Source of the DNA: Pilaira anomala
Lineage: Eukaryota > Mucoromycota > Mucoromycetes > Mucorales > Mucoraceae
Direction: 5' to 3'
Assembly (NCBI GenBank): GCA_025716855.1
Contig: JAIXMQ010000022.1
Location: forward strand, 62,001-126,000
DNA length: 64,000 bases
Shown here: piece by piece, positions 46,492-57,918 of the stretch
Layout: every line of letters begins with the position of its first letter
Numbering within the stretch: the first letter of the stretch is position 1
The notes under the pieces: model-generated
What the model saw: the letters and a program-made list of their open reading frames with translations, nothing else
Databases searched by the model: none
What the model was told of the DNA's origin: nothing
Position numbers and translations under genes: made by a program

Positions 46492-48582
46492 ATGTTTAAA
46501 TTCTACTTCATACATGGTACGTTCATTATATAGGATTGGAGTTGTTGTCATTCTCAAGACATTGATTTTTTTTTTTTTTACTTTTGACATTTAGCTGCTA
46601 TAGCTACTATTTGCTTAGTAAATGCAGAAAGCACATATAAAACATTTAAAGTTATTCATGCTCCCAATTATGATGTTGAAACTGGCAACATAAATGACAA
46701 TTACACTAACAAAATGGGTGTCCGCATGCAAGGCAGTGACGAAATCTATCTACTGAATAATGTCAAAAGTCCAGACAGCCTTATTCACATTGGTTCAGTA
46801 AATCTGCCCCATCGCCCCTATCAATACGTGATTTTGAACCGAAACAATAAATTGATTGAGGCAGAACCTTTTTATCGTCCTTCCATGACTGGTAGCGAAA
46901 CCTTGTATGAATTCTATGGGCGTCGTGATACAACAAAACAAGCATCGGGTCGTGAACTACCTCACGTTACTTATCAATACAAAAATCATAAGAAAGATCC
47001 TAAGTACAATGAAGGTCTTGATCGCAGCCTAATACACCCTAATTTTGAAATACCCACGTTTCATATTCAAGCAGACCAAGCAGACCTGAACATGCTGCAT
47101 GAAAAGGTACTGGAAGACATCGGAATTATTACGAATGTAACACGTATTAGCTCGAACCGAGTCGAAAAGTTTGATAATGTCAAGATTGAATTAAGTGGGC
47201 AAACTTCAAGACTTTTTAAGAAGTTATCTTATAGTATAAATATTGATAAAAAGTCCAAGAATGACATGAATGGTTACCGAAGATTCAAAATTAGATCATG
47301 TGCAACCGATCCAAGTTATCTCCGTGAAAAGTTGGTATACGATGTCTTGGAAGCTTCTCGATTGCCTTCAGCAAAAGCTTCGTTCATAAGGTAACCATAA
47401 TATATTTCCGTACATCTACATATTAGCAAAAAAAAAAAAAAAAAATCTAAAATGGAATCATTTAGATTGTTTATCAACGAAGAACCTCAAGGTCTTTACT
47501 TGCTTACAGATCATTATAAGAACCCTTTTATAGAAAATGTGCTTGGTAACGGAAACAAAAAGTATAAAAACGGTGCATTATATCAAGGAGATATGCAAGA
47601 AAATCCTTTAGCAATAGGTCAATTACGACTGGGCGCTAATTTAGCTTATCTCGGTCCACATCCTAAACTTTACATAGAACCGGAAACAAACACATCCGTA
47701 TACAAAATTCAAGAAGAGGCTGATGGACTCAAAGAAAAAAATCCTTTACTTGATCTGGTAGAATTTATTGAATTCATAAACAAGACTGAAAATTACAATC
47801 TGCAGGACAAGAGGGACGAAAAGAAATTAGTGAATGCTTGGAACAAGAAATTCGACGTATCGTTATTTTTAAAGCAGTAAGTTTTATTATCACTTTCAAA
47901 GGACCCCCCTCTCTCTTTTTTTTTTCTGTCTTTACTAAATATGTATAATTTTAGTATGGCTTTTGAAATTATAATGGGCCATAATGATGGATATATGGGT
48001 GCAGCACATAATTACATGTTGTACAAAGATCCTAGTCAAAAAGGAAAAATCATTTGGATTGCTTCTGACTTGGATCAAACTTTAGGAAATACATTAGTTT
48101 TACCTCGTTTAAGAACTGCTCATACGCCTATGGGGAAATTAGATCAATTCGGTTTATTGGATAAAATGGAATCTCGCCCACTTATCACTCAATTACTTCA
48201 AGTCAAAGAATTTAATGATCGATTCTATCAAATCTTTTCTGACATATACCGTTCATTATTCAAAACAAACTCTATTGTAAATCACTTGTTCTATTTAAAA
48301 GATTTGATAAAAGAAGATGTTACTTGGGATCAACATATTGAGAAATATCGTAGAGATAACTTTAGAAATAATAGAACAGTTTATGAAAATCAACTTAATC
48401 AAAAGGTGTTACAATTGCCACTGGGATATGACTTTATGAGTAGAATCAATAAGATTGACTTTGAGACTGCAATTGAAGGCTCTATCAATACCCACCGTTC
48501 AATTTCCTCTCTTACAGACTGGTACAAGGAGACGAGCGAGAATTTGGATGAATTCGTATTTTTATCTAATACTAATGTTTAA
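46492..48582 (+). CDS. Secreted CotH-domain (spore-coat protein H type) protein
   Basis: Four exons: 46492-46516, 46595-47390, 47466-47876, 47955-48582, 619 aa. The signal peptide (MFKFYFIHAAIATICLVNAE) is interrupted by an intron after eight residues. The CotH kinase-like domain (PF08757) is marked by MNGYRRFKIRSCATDPSYLR, EKLVYDVLEASRLPSAKASF, LFINEEPQGLYLLTDHYK, and HNDGYMGAAHNYMLYKDPSQ with IIWIASDLDQTLGN, the atypical-kinase active-site region. In bacteria CotH phosphorylates spore-coat proteins. In Mucorales the family is expanded and several members are surface proteins of spores or germlings. This member ends in a polar tail without a Ser-rich stem or GPI signal, so it is predicted secreted rather than anchored. 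Confidence 0.9.
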
Positions 48583-48718
48583 ATAAAATTTAATTGGTTG
48601 ATAAAAAGAGTCTCTATTAACGACGGATGAACCAGGCCCCGCCTGGTATAATAATATTCACACCCCAAGCATTTTTCTATCTTTTTTTTTTCTTCTAATA
48701 ACATTTAAATTATTAAAG

Positions 48719-49350
48719 ATGGTAGGATCGTGTACTTTTTCTGTTCCGAATGTACTATTGCTAATTTAACTTAATAGTCCGGAAGAATTATTGCACAAAT
48801 TGTTGTTTCTTTAGGTTCAGTTGTTACTAGAGCTTTTATTGCTGCATACAAACAAGCCGCTGCTAGTAAGTAAGAGAGTTTTTTTTATAGAAGAGAATAA
48901 GAGAAGCTGAAGTCAGTTATAGATGCCGGTAAGAATGGAGGAGCTGCTGCTAGTGGTAGCGGCGCAAGAGCTGGTACAAAGGAAGCAGCTATGGATGCTT
49001 TAACCCGTAAGACCGGTATTTCTGTGGAAGAAGCTTGTCAAATTTTGAATGTGACAAAAGAAGCAGACCTGACAAAATTAACAAAAGTATGGGGAATAAA
49101 TAAATAAGGGAGGAATATAATAATTAACTTTTTAATTTTTGTATAGAATTATGAACATTTATTTGCAGCAAATGATCCAGCAAAAGGAGGTTCCTTCTAT
49201 ATTCAATCTAAAGTTGTAAGAGCAAAGGAAAGAATTGATATGGAAAAAGCTCAAGAATTAAAACATAAAGCGGCTGAAGAAGCAGCAGCAGCAGCAACAA
49301 AAGCTGCTGAAGCAGGTGCTCCTCCTCCTCCTCCACCATCATCTTCATAG
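48719..49350 (+). CDS. PAM16: Mitochondrial import motor subunit Pam16/Tim16
   Basis: Four exons: 48719-48721, 48778-48865, 48923-49086, 49147-49350, 152 aa. Exon 1 contains only the ATG, directly followed by the donor GTAGGA. The protein starts [20 protein letters not shown], the conserved N-terminal segment of Pam16, then [10 protein letters not shown], a low-complexity Gly/Ala linker, and the J-like domain ([51 protein letters not shown]) without an HPD motif, as expected for Pam16. It pairs with Pam18 at the TIM23 channel in the matrix and restrains Hsp70 stimulation. The C-terminal Ala and Pro run is lineage-specific. Confidence 0.93.
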
Positions 49351-50227
49351 AATTTATATATATAATTTACACCAAAAATACACTGTAGAAAATAAAATTG
49401 AAAATCGCATTTTTTTTTTAAAAAAAAAGAACGAATACACGAAGCTATCGAGAGATGTATTTTCATTTGGATGAGAAAGAGAGAGTATCTCCTTTAAAAA
49501 TAATAAATATCGAAATTTTCTAGATTTGTGGTATATCAAGGTACAAAAAGTATCATCAAGGAGAATAAATACTATTACTGCTTCTTTAATTAGTAACGAA
49601 CAGAGCTTTGTAACATAGGCCATATACATAGTTCAGTGAGCTTGCCACAAGGTTTTTTTTCTGTTTTTTGGACATTCCGATATCCCACAGCAGAACTAAT
49701 TATACCTTTTCTTATTTCAGAAGGGACTCGAATGATAAAATTAATCTCCGTTTAGTTTCTCGTCAGTTTTTGTTGTTGAAACATAAACGAAGAAGAAGGT
49801 GGTTATTATTACCTCTTCTGGTTACATTCGAAGCGTTAAATATTGGTTTGCAATGTTTATTTTTCGTGCTCAATTGGATAGCTTTTTGGCTGTTTAGCAG
49901 TGGAGACGCACTCTCTCTCCTTGTTGATTTCTTTGCAGGTTTATATAAATCTAAGTATTGTCTGTTGCTTTGGAGAATAGCAATATAAGGGTTTATAGGT
50001 CTAAGTTAAATTAACTTCTATTGGATCCTACTAAAATGTTTGTTTGCGTCTCACTACTGTTCTTTTTTGAAGGAAAAAAAAGGGGGGGGGGGAAAGGGAG
50101 GTAAATGATCCACGAACTTATTAAGATGAAAATCATTATTAGCTAATATTATTATCAAATTGACACGTATATATTGTTTACAAAAAAAAAAAGAAGAAAT
50201 GGTTGGAAGGATATTTATTATTTCTTA
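49351..50227. other. Intergenic, possible membrane-protein exon at about 49715-49988 (+)
   Basis: A plus-strand frame from about 49668 to 49988 has coding-like composition from 49715 onward, after a TTATTTCAG acceptor-like site: NLRLVSRQFLLLKHKRRRRW then two hydrophobic segments (LLLPLLVTFEALNIGLQCLF, FVLNWIAFWLFSSGDALSLL). No ATG precedes it in frame, so it would be an internal or terminal exon of an unmodelled gene, or a relic. Homopolymer G run near 50081-50091. Confidence 0.35.
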
Positions 50228-51217
50228 TTAAGCTCTGCATGATCCGAAAGCTAAAAATAAATAAAATAGAAGAGTAAGACGCCATTTCGCAGGTAGTCAA
50301 AATAAAAAAGTACTTACTAGGGAAACCACATATGGACGCCGCAATAAAATATGCAACCAACTACATGAAAACAAAGAGGTCGATGAGTCTATTGATGTAA
50401 ATAATAAATAAATAAAATCTTACAAAGCAAACTAAAGCAATCATTGCCATAATCTTGGTATTTTTCCACCACATTGCGCGCTTTAATTGAGTACTTCTCT
50501 TCTTGAAAGCAAAAGCTTGTTGATTCAAATTATCTGTTTTATCTACTAATAATTCAATGCGTTCACCTCTTTCTAATACTCTTTCAATGTTATGAACCAT
50601 GACGTCTTTTACTTGTTCAATTTCGCCATGAACTTGCTTCAAACGATCCGCGCTAGGATTTGTTGAAAAGTATTCCTATAATCATATTACAGGAATGTGT
50701 CAGTAAACTTCAATAGTAGTCAATACATATATTTTTTACCATTTGTTTATCAATAACACGAGAGAACTCATTTAAGCCATATGGAGGTGCTTCAATAGCT
50801 CTGTTTCTACCGTATGTACTCAAAAATTTATCCTTTAAATCCTGAAGGAAAATGAAGGGGATACGACGACCAAATGAATCATCTGCCATACACATGTATG
50901 TAATACCATCTTCACAAATATAGTGAAACAAATATCTAACCCCATAAAAAATAAAAGATTATTATTTTATCATTTTTTTTTAAGAAAAAAATCATATAGT
51001 ATATTTACCTATCATAGACATATGTAAGTTTAGAGTTATTAGGTGGGATTTTTTCAAGAATAGCTTGAGTTACTGTTTTATTATGTTGTAAATTAGCAAG
51101 ATGAATATACTATTTCTATCAAACATATACGTTACCAGTGGCAAAGTTTCCACTACTGTTAGTATGTTCTGCTAAAATAGTTGGACCACGAGCTACAAGA
51201 CCGTATATGAGAGACAT
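50228..51217 (-). CDS. VAMP7-type longin R-SNARE
   Basis: Six exons: 51217-51136, 51072-51009, 50935-50740, 50675-50424, 50360-50318, 50250-50228, 219 aa. Longin domain at residues 1-115 (MSLIYGLVARGPTILAEHTN ... NFATVTQAILEKIPPNNSKL ... RRIPFIFLQDLKDKFLSTYG). R-SNARE motif at about 120-180 with the zero-layer Arg near position 150 (NIERVLERGERIELLVDKTD), then a C-terminal anchor (IMAMIALVCFLVAYFIAASI) ending ICGFPTFGSCRA, very like fungal VAMP7 tails. Role: vesicle fusion at the vacuole/endosome or plasma membrane. The last two exons are tiny (43 and 23 nt). Confidence 0.9.
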
Positions 51218-51619
51218 TGTTATTATTTAATTTGGTAATTAGACAAAGAGTAAAAGAGAAAAAAAGAGAGAAAAAAGAAAAAAAAATAACCTTATACAAT
51301 GCAGTTCACGTGATAAAGTTAAAGAAAATCCTGATATGAATATGACGTAGAAGAACTAAGGCTCAAAATGAAAAGGGCACTCGCGATGACGATTTTTACT
51401 ACCATCGATTACTTCATACAAGCTCCCAATGGTTCGGTAGTATCTGCTTTTTACAACTTTTGGTTCTGAATCAATGAAGCAGAAGTTACAAAATGTTTTT
51501 CAGATAAAGACTAAGGTCCATTGTAATATATAGATGAGTTTATGCGTTCTTTTTTACTTATACATAAAACCTAAATACGGGAAATTCTACCACCCATCCT
51601 TTTCTACTCCAAATCACCC
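51218..51619. other. Intergenic, promoter of the R-SNARE gene
   Basis: AT-rich sequence between the R-SNARE start and the first foldback repeat. No gene seen. Confidence 0.5.
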
Positions 51620-54320
51620 AGTTTTTTTTATAAAAAAAACCAAGCCCTTTTGAAACAACCATCATATTATGGTAGCAAAGCCCCTACGCCGCATTACGTA
51701 TTTACTGGCCTTAACCAGTTTTTTTTTGTTAAAGAAAAAGGCAAGATGTTTTTTAAAACGGGAAGAAATTATAGCCAATCAAAACATCGGAAAAAGTGAA
51801 AATACTACATTTTTAGCCAAAAATCAACCATCCCCGACCTTTGGATTTTTTCAAAAATCAGAAATGTATATGTATCTTTCCATTGGAATGCTATTTAGGC
51901 TTAGCTTTTTAACAATACATGTAGAATTTGACGCTCTTTTTAATGATGCAAAAAGCAAAATAAAATAGTAACAAATATTTATAGGTATTATGAAAAAACG
52001 ATATACAGTCTTTGTTAGGGCAAGTATATTTTCTACATACAAAATAATAATTCTAAATCAATAGAAAGATGCGCCTTCAAATTCTGCATCGATTGTATAT
52101 TATATTGTATAATAGAATAGGTAAAATAAAAGACTTTAATTTGAAAAGAAAGAAATTTGGACCCAAATCTCAATTTTTAGGTCCAAAAACAGGAAAAAAA
52201 CCAAATCAGAATACAGATGTATTTTGTCAGGCAATGTTATATTCCAAAGATGTAGAATTTAAAAACTAAGATTTCTATGCATTTAGATTTATCATCTTGT
52301 ATATAAAAAATATACATGTCCTAATAGAAGCTGTGCTTTTTCGCAATGACTATTAAACTTTATAATTATGTTACTTTTATTTTTACACCATTTGAAAGAA
52401 TGTCAAATTTTACCTTAGACATCAATAAAAAGCTAAACTTTAAAACCATTTAAATACAAAGATATATCTGCATTTCTAATTTTTATTTTTTTTTAAGCTG
52501 TGAAAAAAATTCCATTTTTTAGAAAAATTTGCTAGTCCCCCCCTATGGATTTTTTCAAAAATCAGAAAGGTAGATATATCTTTACATTAAAATGGGTTTA
52601 ACGCTTGTTCTTTTAACGGTAAACACAGAATTTTTTACTCTTTCGAATGATGTAAAAATTAAAACAAGTTAATTACAAATATTAACGGTTATTGTGATAA
52701 AACGGTTTACAGTTTTTGTTAGTGCAAGTATATTTTCTGTTTCCAATAATATAAATCAAATCATATAGAAAGATGCGCCTTTGAATTCTGCACTTTCTGT
52801 ATATCATATTGTCTAATGAAATAGTTGATTTAGAGGAACGTTACTTTGACAAGAAGGTATTTTTTGTCAAAATTTTGATTTCTGAGACTGAAAAACGAGG
52901 TGTATATAGATCATGCTACATGCACTCTCCATTTGTAGTGCATGTAAGGAAAACAGTTTTGTTAGAGAAAGTATATTTTTTACATATAAAAAGATACATC
53001 TTTATATACAATCATCTGTCCATATAAATTTAGAATTTTTTGGATATAGTAATGTATAGTAAAATAGTTCATATTGAAGGACTTTACTTTGACATGAAAG
53101 GTTTTCTGGGCTTAAATATGTGGTGTGTGTAGTTTATATGAGGCGCGCTTATTGGTGAGTCACCCACCACTCTAAATTAACTAAACACAGCTTAAATTTT
53201 AAGCCCTAGAAATCTTTCATGTCAAAGTAAATTCCTTCAATACTAACCATTATATTATACAATATTATATCCAGAAAAATTTAACTTTAGATGGGCAGAT
53301 ATCTTCATACAAAGATATATTTTTTTATATATAAAAAATATACTTTCTCTAGCAAAAACTGTTTCCCGAGCTTTTTTGATTTTTTTGAATGTTTACATAA
53401 ATGTGGATAATATATGTTGGTATTATAAAGCTTTTAGAGGAAAGCTATTGAATAGTTTCTAGTATAAAATCTGAGGCTATTTCGAATGAAGTAAAAATCA
53501 AAGTAAAGTAATTATAAAGATTAATGGCTATTATTGTATTTTTAAGAAAGTCGAATTTACAGTCTTTGTTTAGGGCAAGTATATTTTATGCTTCTAGACA
53601 TATCATTTTAAATCCATAGACAGATGTGCCATCAAATTCTGCATCGACTGTATATCACATTGTATATTAGAATACTTGATTTAAGATGACTTTAATTTGA
53701 CAAGAAAGAAAATTTTGTCAATATCTTTACATTTTTAAAGAAAAAAAACAAACGGGGTGTCCATAGGATTTTAAGCAGTGTGGAACGTTACACACCCTAT
53801 GAAAGTAGACTAGATACCACTACCCCCTATGGACGCCCCGTTTTTTACCCACTAAAATGGAAAAAAAAATCGAGATATGGACAAAATTTTCTTTCTTGTC
53901 AAATTAAAGTCATCTTAAATCAATTATTCTAATATACAATATGATATACAGTCGATGCAGAATTTAAAGACGCATTTTTTCATGTATTTGGATTCATAAC
54001 TTTAGATATGAAAAATATACCTGCCCTAACAAAAACCGTAATTTGACTTTTTCACAATAAACATTAATTTTTATAATTACTCTACTTTGATTTTTACATC
54101 ATTCGAAATAGCGTCAAATTTTATATTAGAAACCATTCAATATCTTTGCTCTAAAATTCTTATAATCCCGAGATATATCCTCATTTAAAACACTTGAAAA
54201 AATCCAAAGGTCGGGACCTGCTGATTTTTACCTAAAAATTCACTTTTTCCTCTTTTTCCGATGATTTGATTGGCTCATTTTTTTTTCGCTGTAACAAAGA
54301 AAAAAACTTTTTTTTGGAAA
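51620..54320. repeat. Foldback repeat element, copy 1
   Basis: Composed of related modules in alternating orientation: forward about 51660-52270, reverse about 52270-52500, forward about 52500-53130, a centre at about 53130-53190, reverse about 53190-53370, forward about 53380-53770, a second centre at about 53770-53830, reverse about 53830-54310. Recurring phrases are GCCAATCAAA(T)CATCGGAAA at the outer ends, CCCCCTATGGATTTTTTC, GTTAGGGCAAGTATATTTTC, GAAAGATGCGCCTTCAAATT and ACTTTACTTTGACA. The left end (GTAGCAAAGCCCCTACG) matches the ends of copies 2 and 3. No transposase recognised. Short frames inside are not convincing genes. Confidence 0.85.
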
Positions 54321-55084
54321 GTTTACAAGGCTTTAGCTCTCTCATGACATTTACTCTTCCCTAACAATTGGTTCTATTAAGACTATCGCTGTTCAACAAC
54401 AATAACAGTAACAGTAAAGTAAAGTAACAGTAACAGTAACAGTAACAGTAACAATAAACCTTCCCGAACAGTTATCACTGATTTCTTCCCCCGACAGGGA
54501 GTGTTTAGGCTATACAGTACATATAACTTGTTTATTTATAAAAAAAATTGTTAATCTAATCCTTTGTGTATTAATATCACCCTTTTTCTTTTCTTGTGTT
54601 TTCAATTAAACGCAAGTTAGTTCTTTTATTCAAGCTATTTTTATTACTAGTTTTCATTTTTTTATTCTGTATTTTTATTCTGTATAATCATAAATCATTT
54701 GTTTTTTGTCTTTGAATGGAATTTTCCTCCAATATAGTTAGTTACCATTAATTCCTAATAAAAGTGTACAATGAACCCATTTTTCCATTTTATTTCAGAG
54801 TGTTTCTCGAGTTTATTTGGAATATATATACATATTATACATATTATACATATAAATCTTTCAATATCATTCACTAGTTATGTATGTACATTGCTATAAT
54901 TGTTAATTTTCTTTATCCTTGAGGACATGCCATTTTGCTTAACAAAAATAAAGAGCCATATCAGTTTAACTAACTATACAATTGCATTAAAACTTTTGGT
55001 GGTCAATATGCCAAGGTAATAGTTATAATTCTTGATATAGTTAAATCTGCCTCTTTCACTTTTAATTTATGGTGAAAAAAATTT
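54321..55084. other. Spacer with CAGTAA microsatellite
   Basis: A hexanucleotide (ACAGTA)n tract, partly AAAGTA, spans about 54402-54455. TATACATAT repeats occur near 54827-54851. No gene seen. Confidence 0.5.
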
Positions 55085-56640
55085 TTTAAAGGAAGAGACC
55101 TTTTGATACTACCATTCTATTACGACAGTAAAGCCCTACGCTACACTACCTGTGTTTACTGGCCTTAATTAGTCTTTTTGATAAAGAAAAACGAGGTATT
55201 GTAGACATGATTTTCTTTGTTACAGCGAAAAAATTTGAGCCAATCAAATCATCGGAAAAGGGGGAAAAAGTGTATTTTTAGGTAAAAATAAGCCAGTCCC
55301 CCCCTATGGATTTTTTCAAGATTCAGAAATATCCATACATCTTTACGTTAAAAAGGTTTTAAAGCTTAGCTTTTTACCAATACATGTAGAATTTGACGCT
55401 CTTTTTAATGATGCAAAAAGCAAAGTAAAATAGTAACAAATGTTTATAGGTATTATGAAAAAACGATATACAGTTTTTGTTAGGGCAAGTATATTTTCTA
55501 CATAAAAAATAATAATTCTAAATCAATAGAAAGATGCGCCTTCAAATTCTGCATCGATTGTATATTATATACTAAAATAGAATAGGTGAAATAAAAGACT
55601 TTAATTTGAAAAGAAAGAAATTTGGACCCAAATCTCAATTTTTAGGTCCAAAAACAGGAAAAAAACCAAATCAGGATACAGATGTATTTTGTTAGACAAT
55701 GTTATATTCCAAAGATGTAGAATTTAAAAACTAAGATTTCTATGCATTTAGATTTATTATCTTGTATATAAAAAATATACATGTCCTAATAGAAGCTGTG
55801 CTTTCTCGCAATGACTATTAAACTTTATAATTATGCTACTTTGATTTTTACACCATTCGAAAGAGGTCAAATTCTACCTTAGACATCAATAAAAAGCTAA
55901 ACTTTAAAACCATTTAAATACAAAGATATATCTGCATTTCTAATTTTTATTTTTTTTTAAGCTGTGAAAAAAATTCCATTTTTTAGAAAAATTTGCTAGT
56001 CCCCCCTATGGATTTTTTCAAAATTCAGAAATATCCATACATCTTTAGATTAAAAAGGTTTTAAAGCTTGGCCTTTTAATGACACATGTAGAATTTTGCG
56101 CTCTTTCTAATGATGTAAAAATCAAAGCTAAGTAATAATAATAATTTATGTTTATTGTCAGAAAACGAAATAAAGTTTTTATTAGGGCAAGTATATTTTG
56201 CACATCTAAAAATATACTTTTAAAAATATAGAAAGATGCGCCTTCAAATTCTACACTTTTTGTATATCATATTGTATAATAGAATATTTGATTTAGAGGG
56301 ACTTTACTTTGACAAGAAGGTATTTTTTGTCAAAATTTCAATTTCTGGGACTAAAAAACGAGGTGTGTGTAGACCGTGCTACATGCACTCTCCATTTGTA
56401 GTGCATGTAAGGAAAACAGTTTTTGTTAGAAAAAGTATATTTTTTACATATAAAAAAATATATCTTTATATACAATCATCTACCCATATAAATTTAGGAC
56501 TTTCTGGATATAGTATTGTATAATAAAATAGTTAATACTGAAGGACTTTACTTTGACAAGAAAGATTTCCTAGGCTTAAATATGTAGTGTATGTAGATGG
56601 TAAGGGAGTGTGTGTAGTTTATATAATGCACTCAATTGGC
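55085..56640 (+). repeat. Foldback repeat element, copy 2 (one-sided)
   Basis: Forward about 55100-55740, reverse about 55740-55960, forward about 55980-56610. Closely similar to the left sides of copies 1 and 3, starting with the same end (CAGTAAAGCCCTACGCTAC). It stops near the central sequence (GGCTTAAATATGTAGTGT at about 56572) and has no right arm, so it is truncated there. Confidence 0.82.
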
Positions 56641-57918
56641 TTTATGGCTTCATGCTTACAAGTATTCTGGAAAACATTGGACATTGCAAACACCTCATTT
56701 ACCTTTATGGGCGCATGATTCGTTTCAACAGGATCATCATATCATACCCGCTTCTTTTTAGATTATAAAATTTGGTTATTTTTGAAGTTAGCCAATAAAT
56801 ATCTGACCGTTTTTTTCATGTTTTAAAAACAACATTTTTTACTTGACTTATAGAAATAAAAGTTTCATGAAAAATTATATCCAAATTTCAGATTTAAAGT
56901 ACACTCCTTTAGTACCTAAAAATACATACATAATTTAAGAATAAAGGTTTTTATAGGAAATACTTTGATATGTAAATCCTATTAACTAGATGATAAAGAC
57001 ACATTATCTTTTCATTGTGTCGAAAAAAAAAATGACTTATTTAGGAAGTGACTTATGTATATACGGAGAAAAAATTATTTATGTAGTGCTGATGAGTTCA
57101 TCTGTTTATTATGAATGTGGACTTAAATAATGACGTAAACGTGAAGTGTACTTTTTCAACATGAGAAAAAAAAAAGGAAATCATCAAAAAAGGGAAGAAG
57201 ATATATTTTAAATTTTCATTTTATTTAAAAAAAAAAGGAAAGATATATTTTAAATTTTCATTTTATTTTTTAAAAAAAAAAAAAGTAAAGTGTAGTGTCT
57301 GGCCTTTCCAATGAAGAAAAGTTTCCAGGGCTTACCACGGGGAGGTACACTACTTAAGCCCCAACCCAGGGAATGCCACCCCAAGCCAAACGCCAGCTGC
57401 AATGTCCACCGGAATGAAACACCACAGCCCGTCTGTCACGTCCCTCTTTTTTTTACCCTCTTTTTTTTTTACCCTCTTTTTACCTTTTTTTCTTTACCCT
57501 CTTTTACCCGCTTACCTTTTTTCATTTTTTTTGGAGGAAGAAAAAAGAGAGAAAAAAAGACACCTTTATATAGTTTTTTTTTTTGCATGAGAGTCATGAA
57601 AAAGTCACGGACTGTTTTTTCTGTTCAAGCAAATAAGATTTACCAATGAGTATCATAATCTTCCCAAGACCCGTCACTATTTATTGCAAAATGCATCATT
57701 ATTCGTTCAAAAGTGGTTCATATTTTTTCCAAAAAGCTATTTATTTTTAGAGAAATAAACTTGGTTAATAAAAAAAAGATTGTTAGTTTAGTTGTTTACC
57801 TATCCAAGAGAAGGCTGAAGTAATTAATGAAGAGTTTCATGCTATATATGTATACATCGAAAGTGAAAGTAAAGCTAACGTTTTTAATCTACTCCCTTAA
57901 AATAAAAAAAGGCACATT
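56641..57918. other. Intergenic with GC-rich patch and tandem repeats
   Basis: No confident gene. A patch at about 57325-57445 is strikingly richer in G+C than its surroundings (CCACGGGGAGG, CCCCAACCCAGGG, CCACCCCAAGCC). It is followed by pyrimidine repeats of TTTTTACCCTC (57448-57515). A tandem duplication precedes it (listed separately). Confidence 0.5.
57197..57290. repeat. Tandem duplication of a ~45-bp AT-rich unit
   Basis: Two direct copies of AGATATATTTTAAATTTTCA followed by TTTTATTT and an A run, at about 57199-57239 and 57240-57286. Confidence 0.85.

Noticed and set aside
51669..53027. Small frames inside foldback copy 1 as host genes
   Set aside because: They map to repeat modules that also occur inverted, and they begin and end at module borders.
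57311..57649. 112-codon frame over the GC-rich patch
   Set aside because: The second half is translated T-run repeats, and codon composition changes abruptly with base composition. Kept only as a compositional anomaly.
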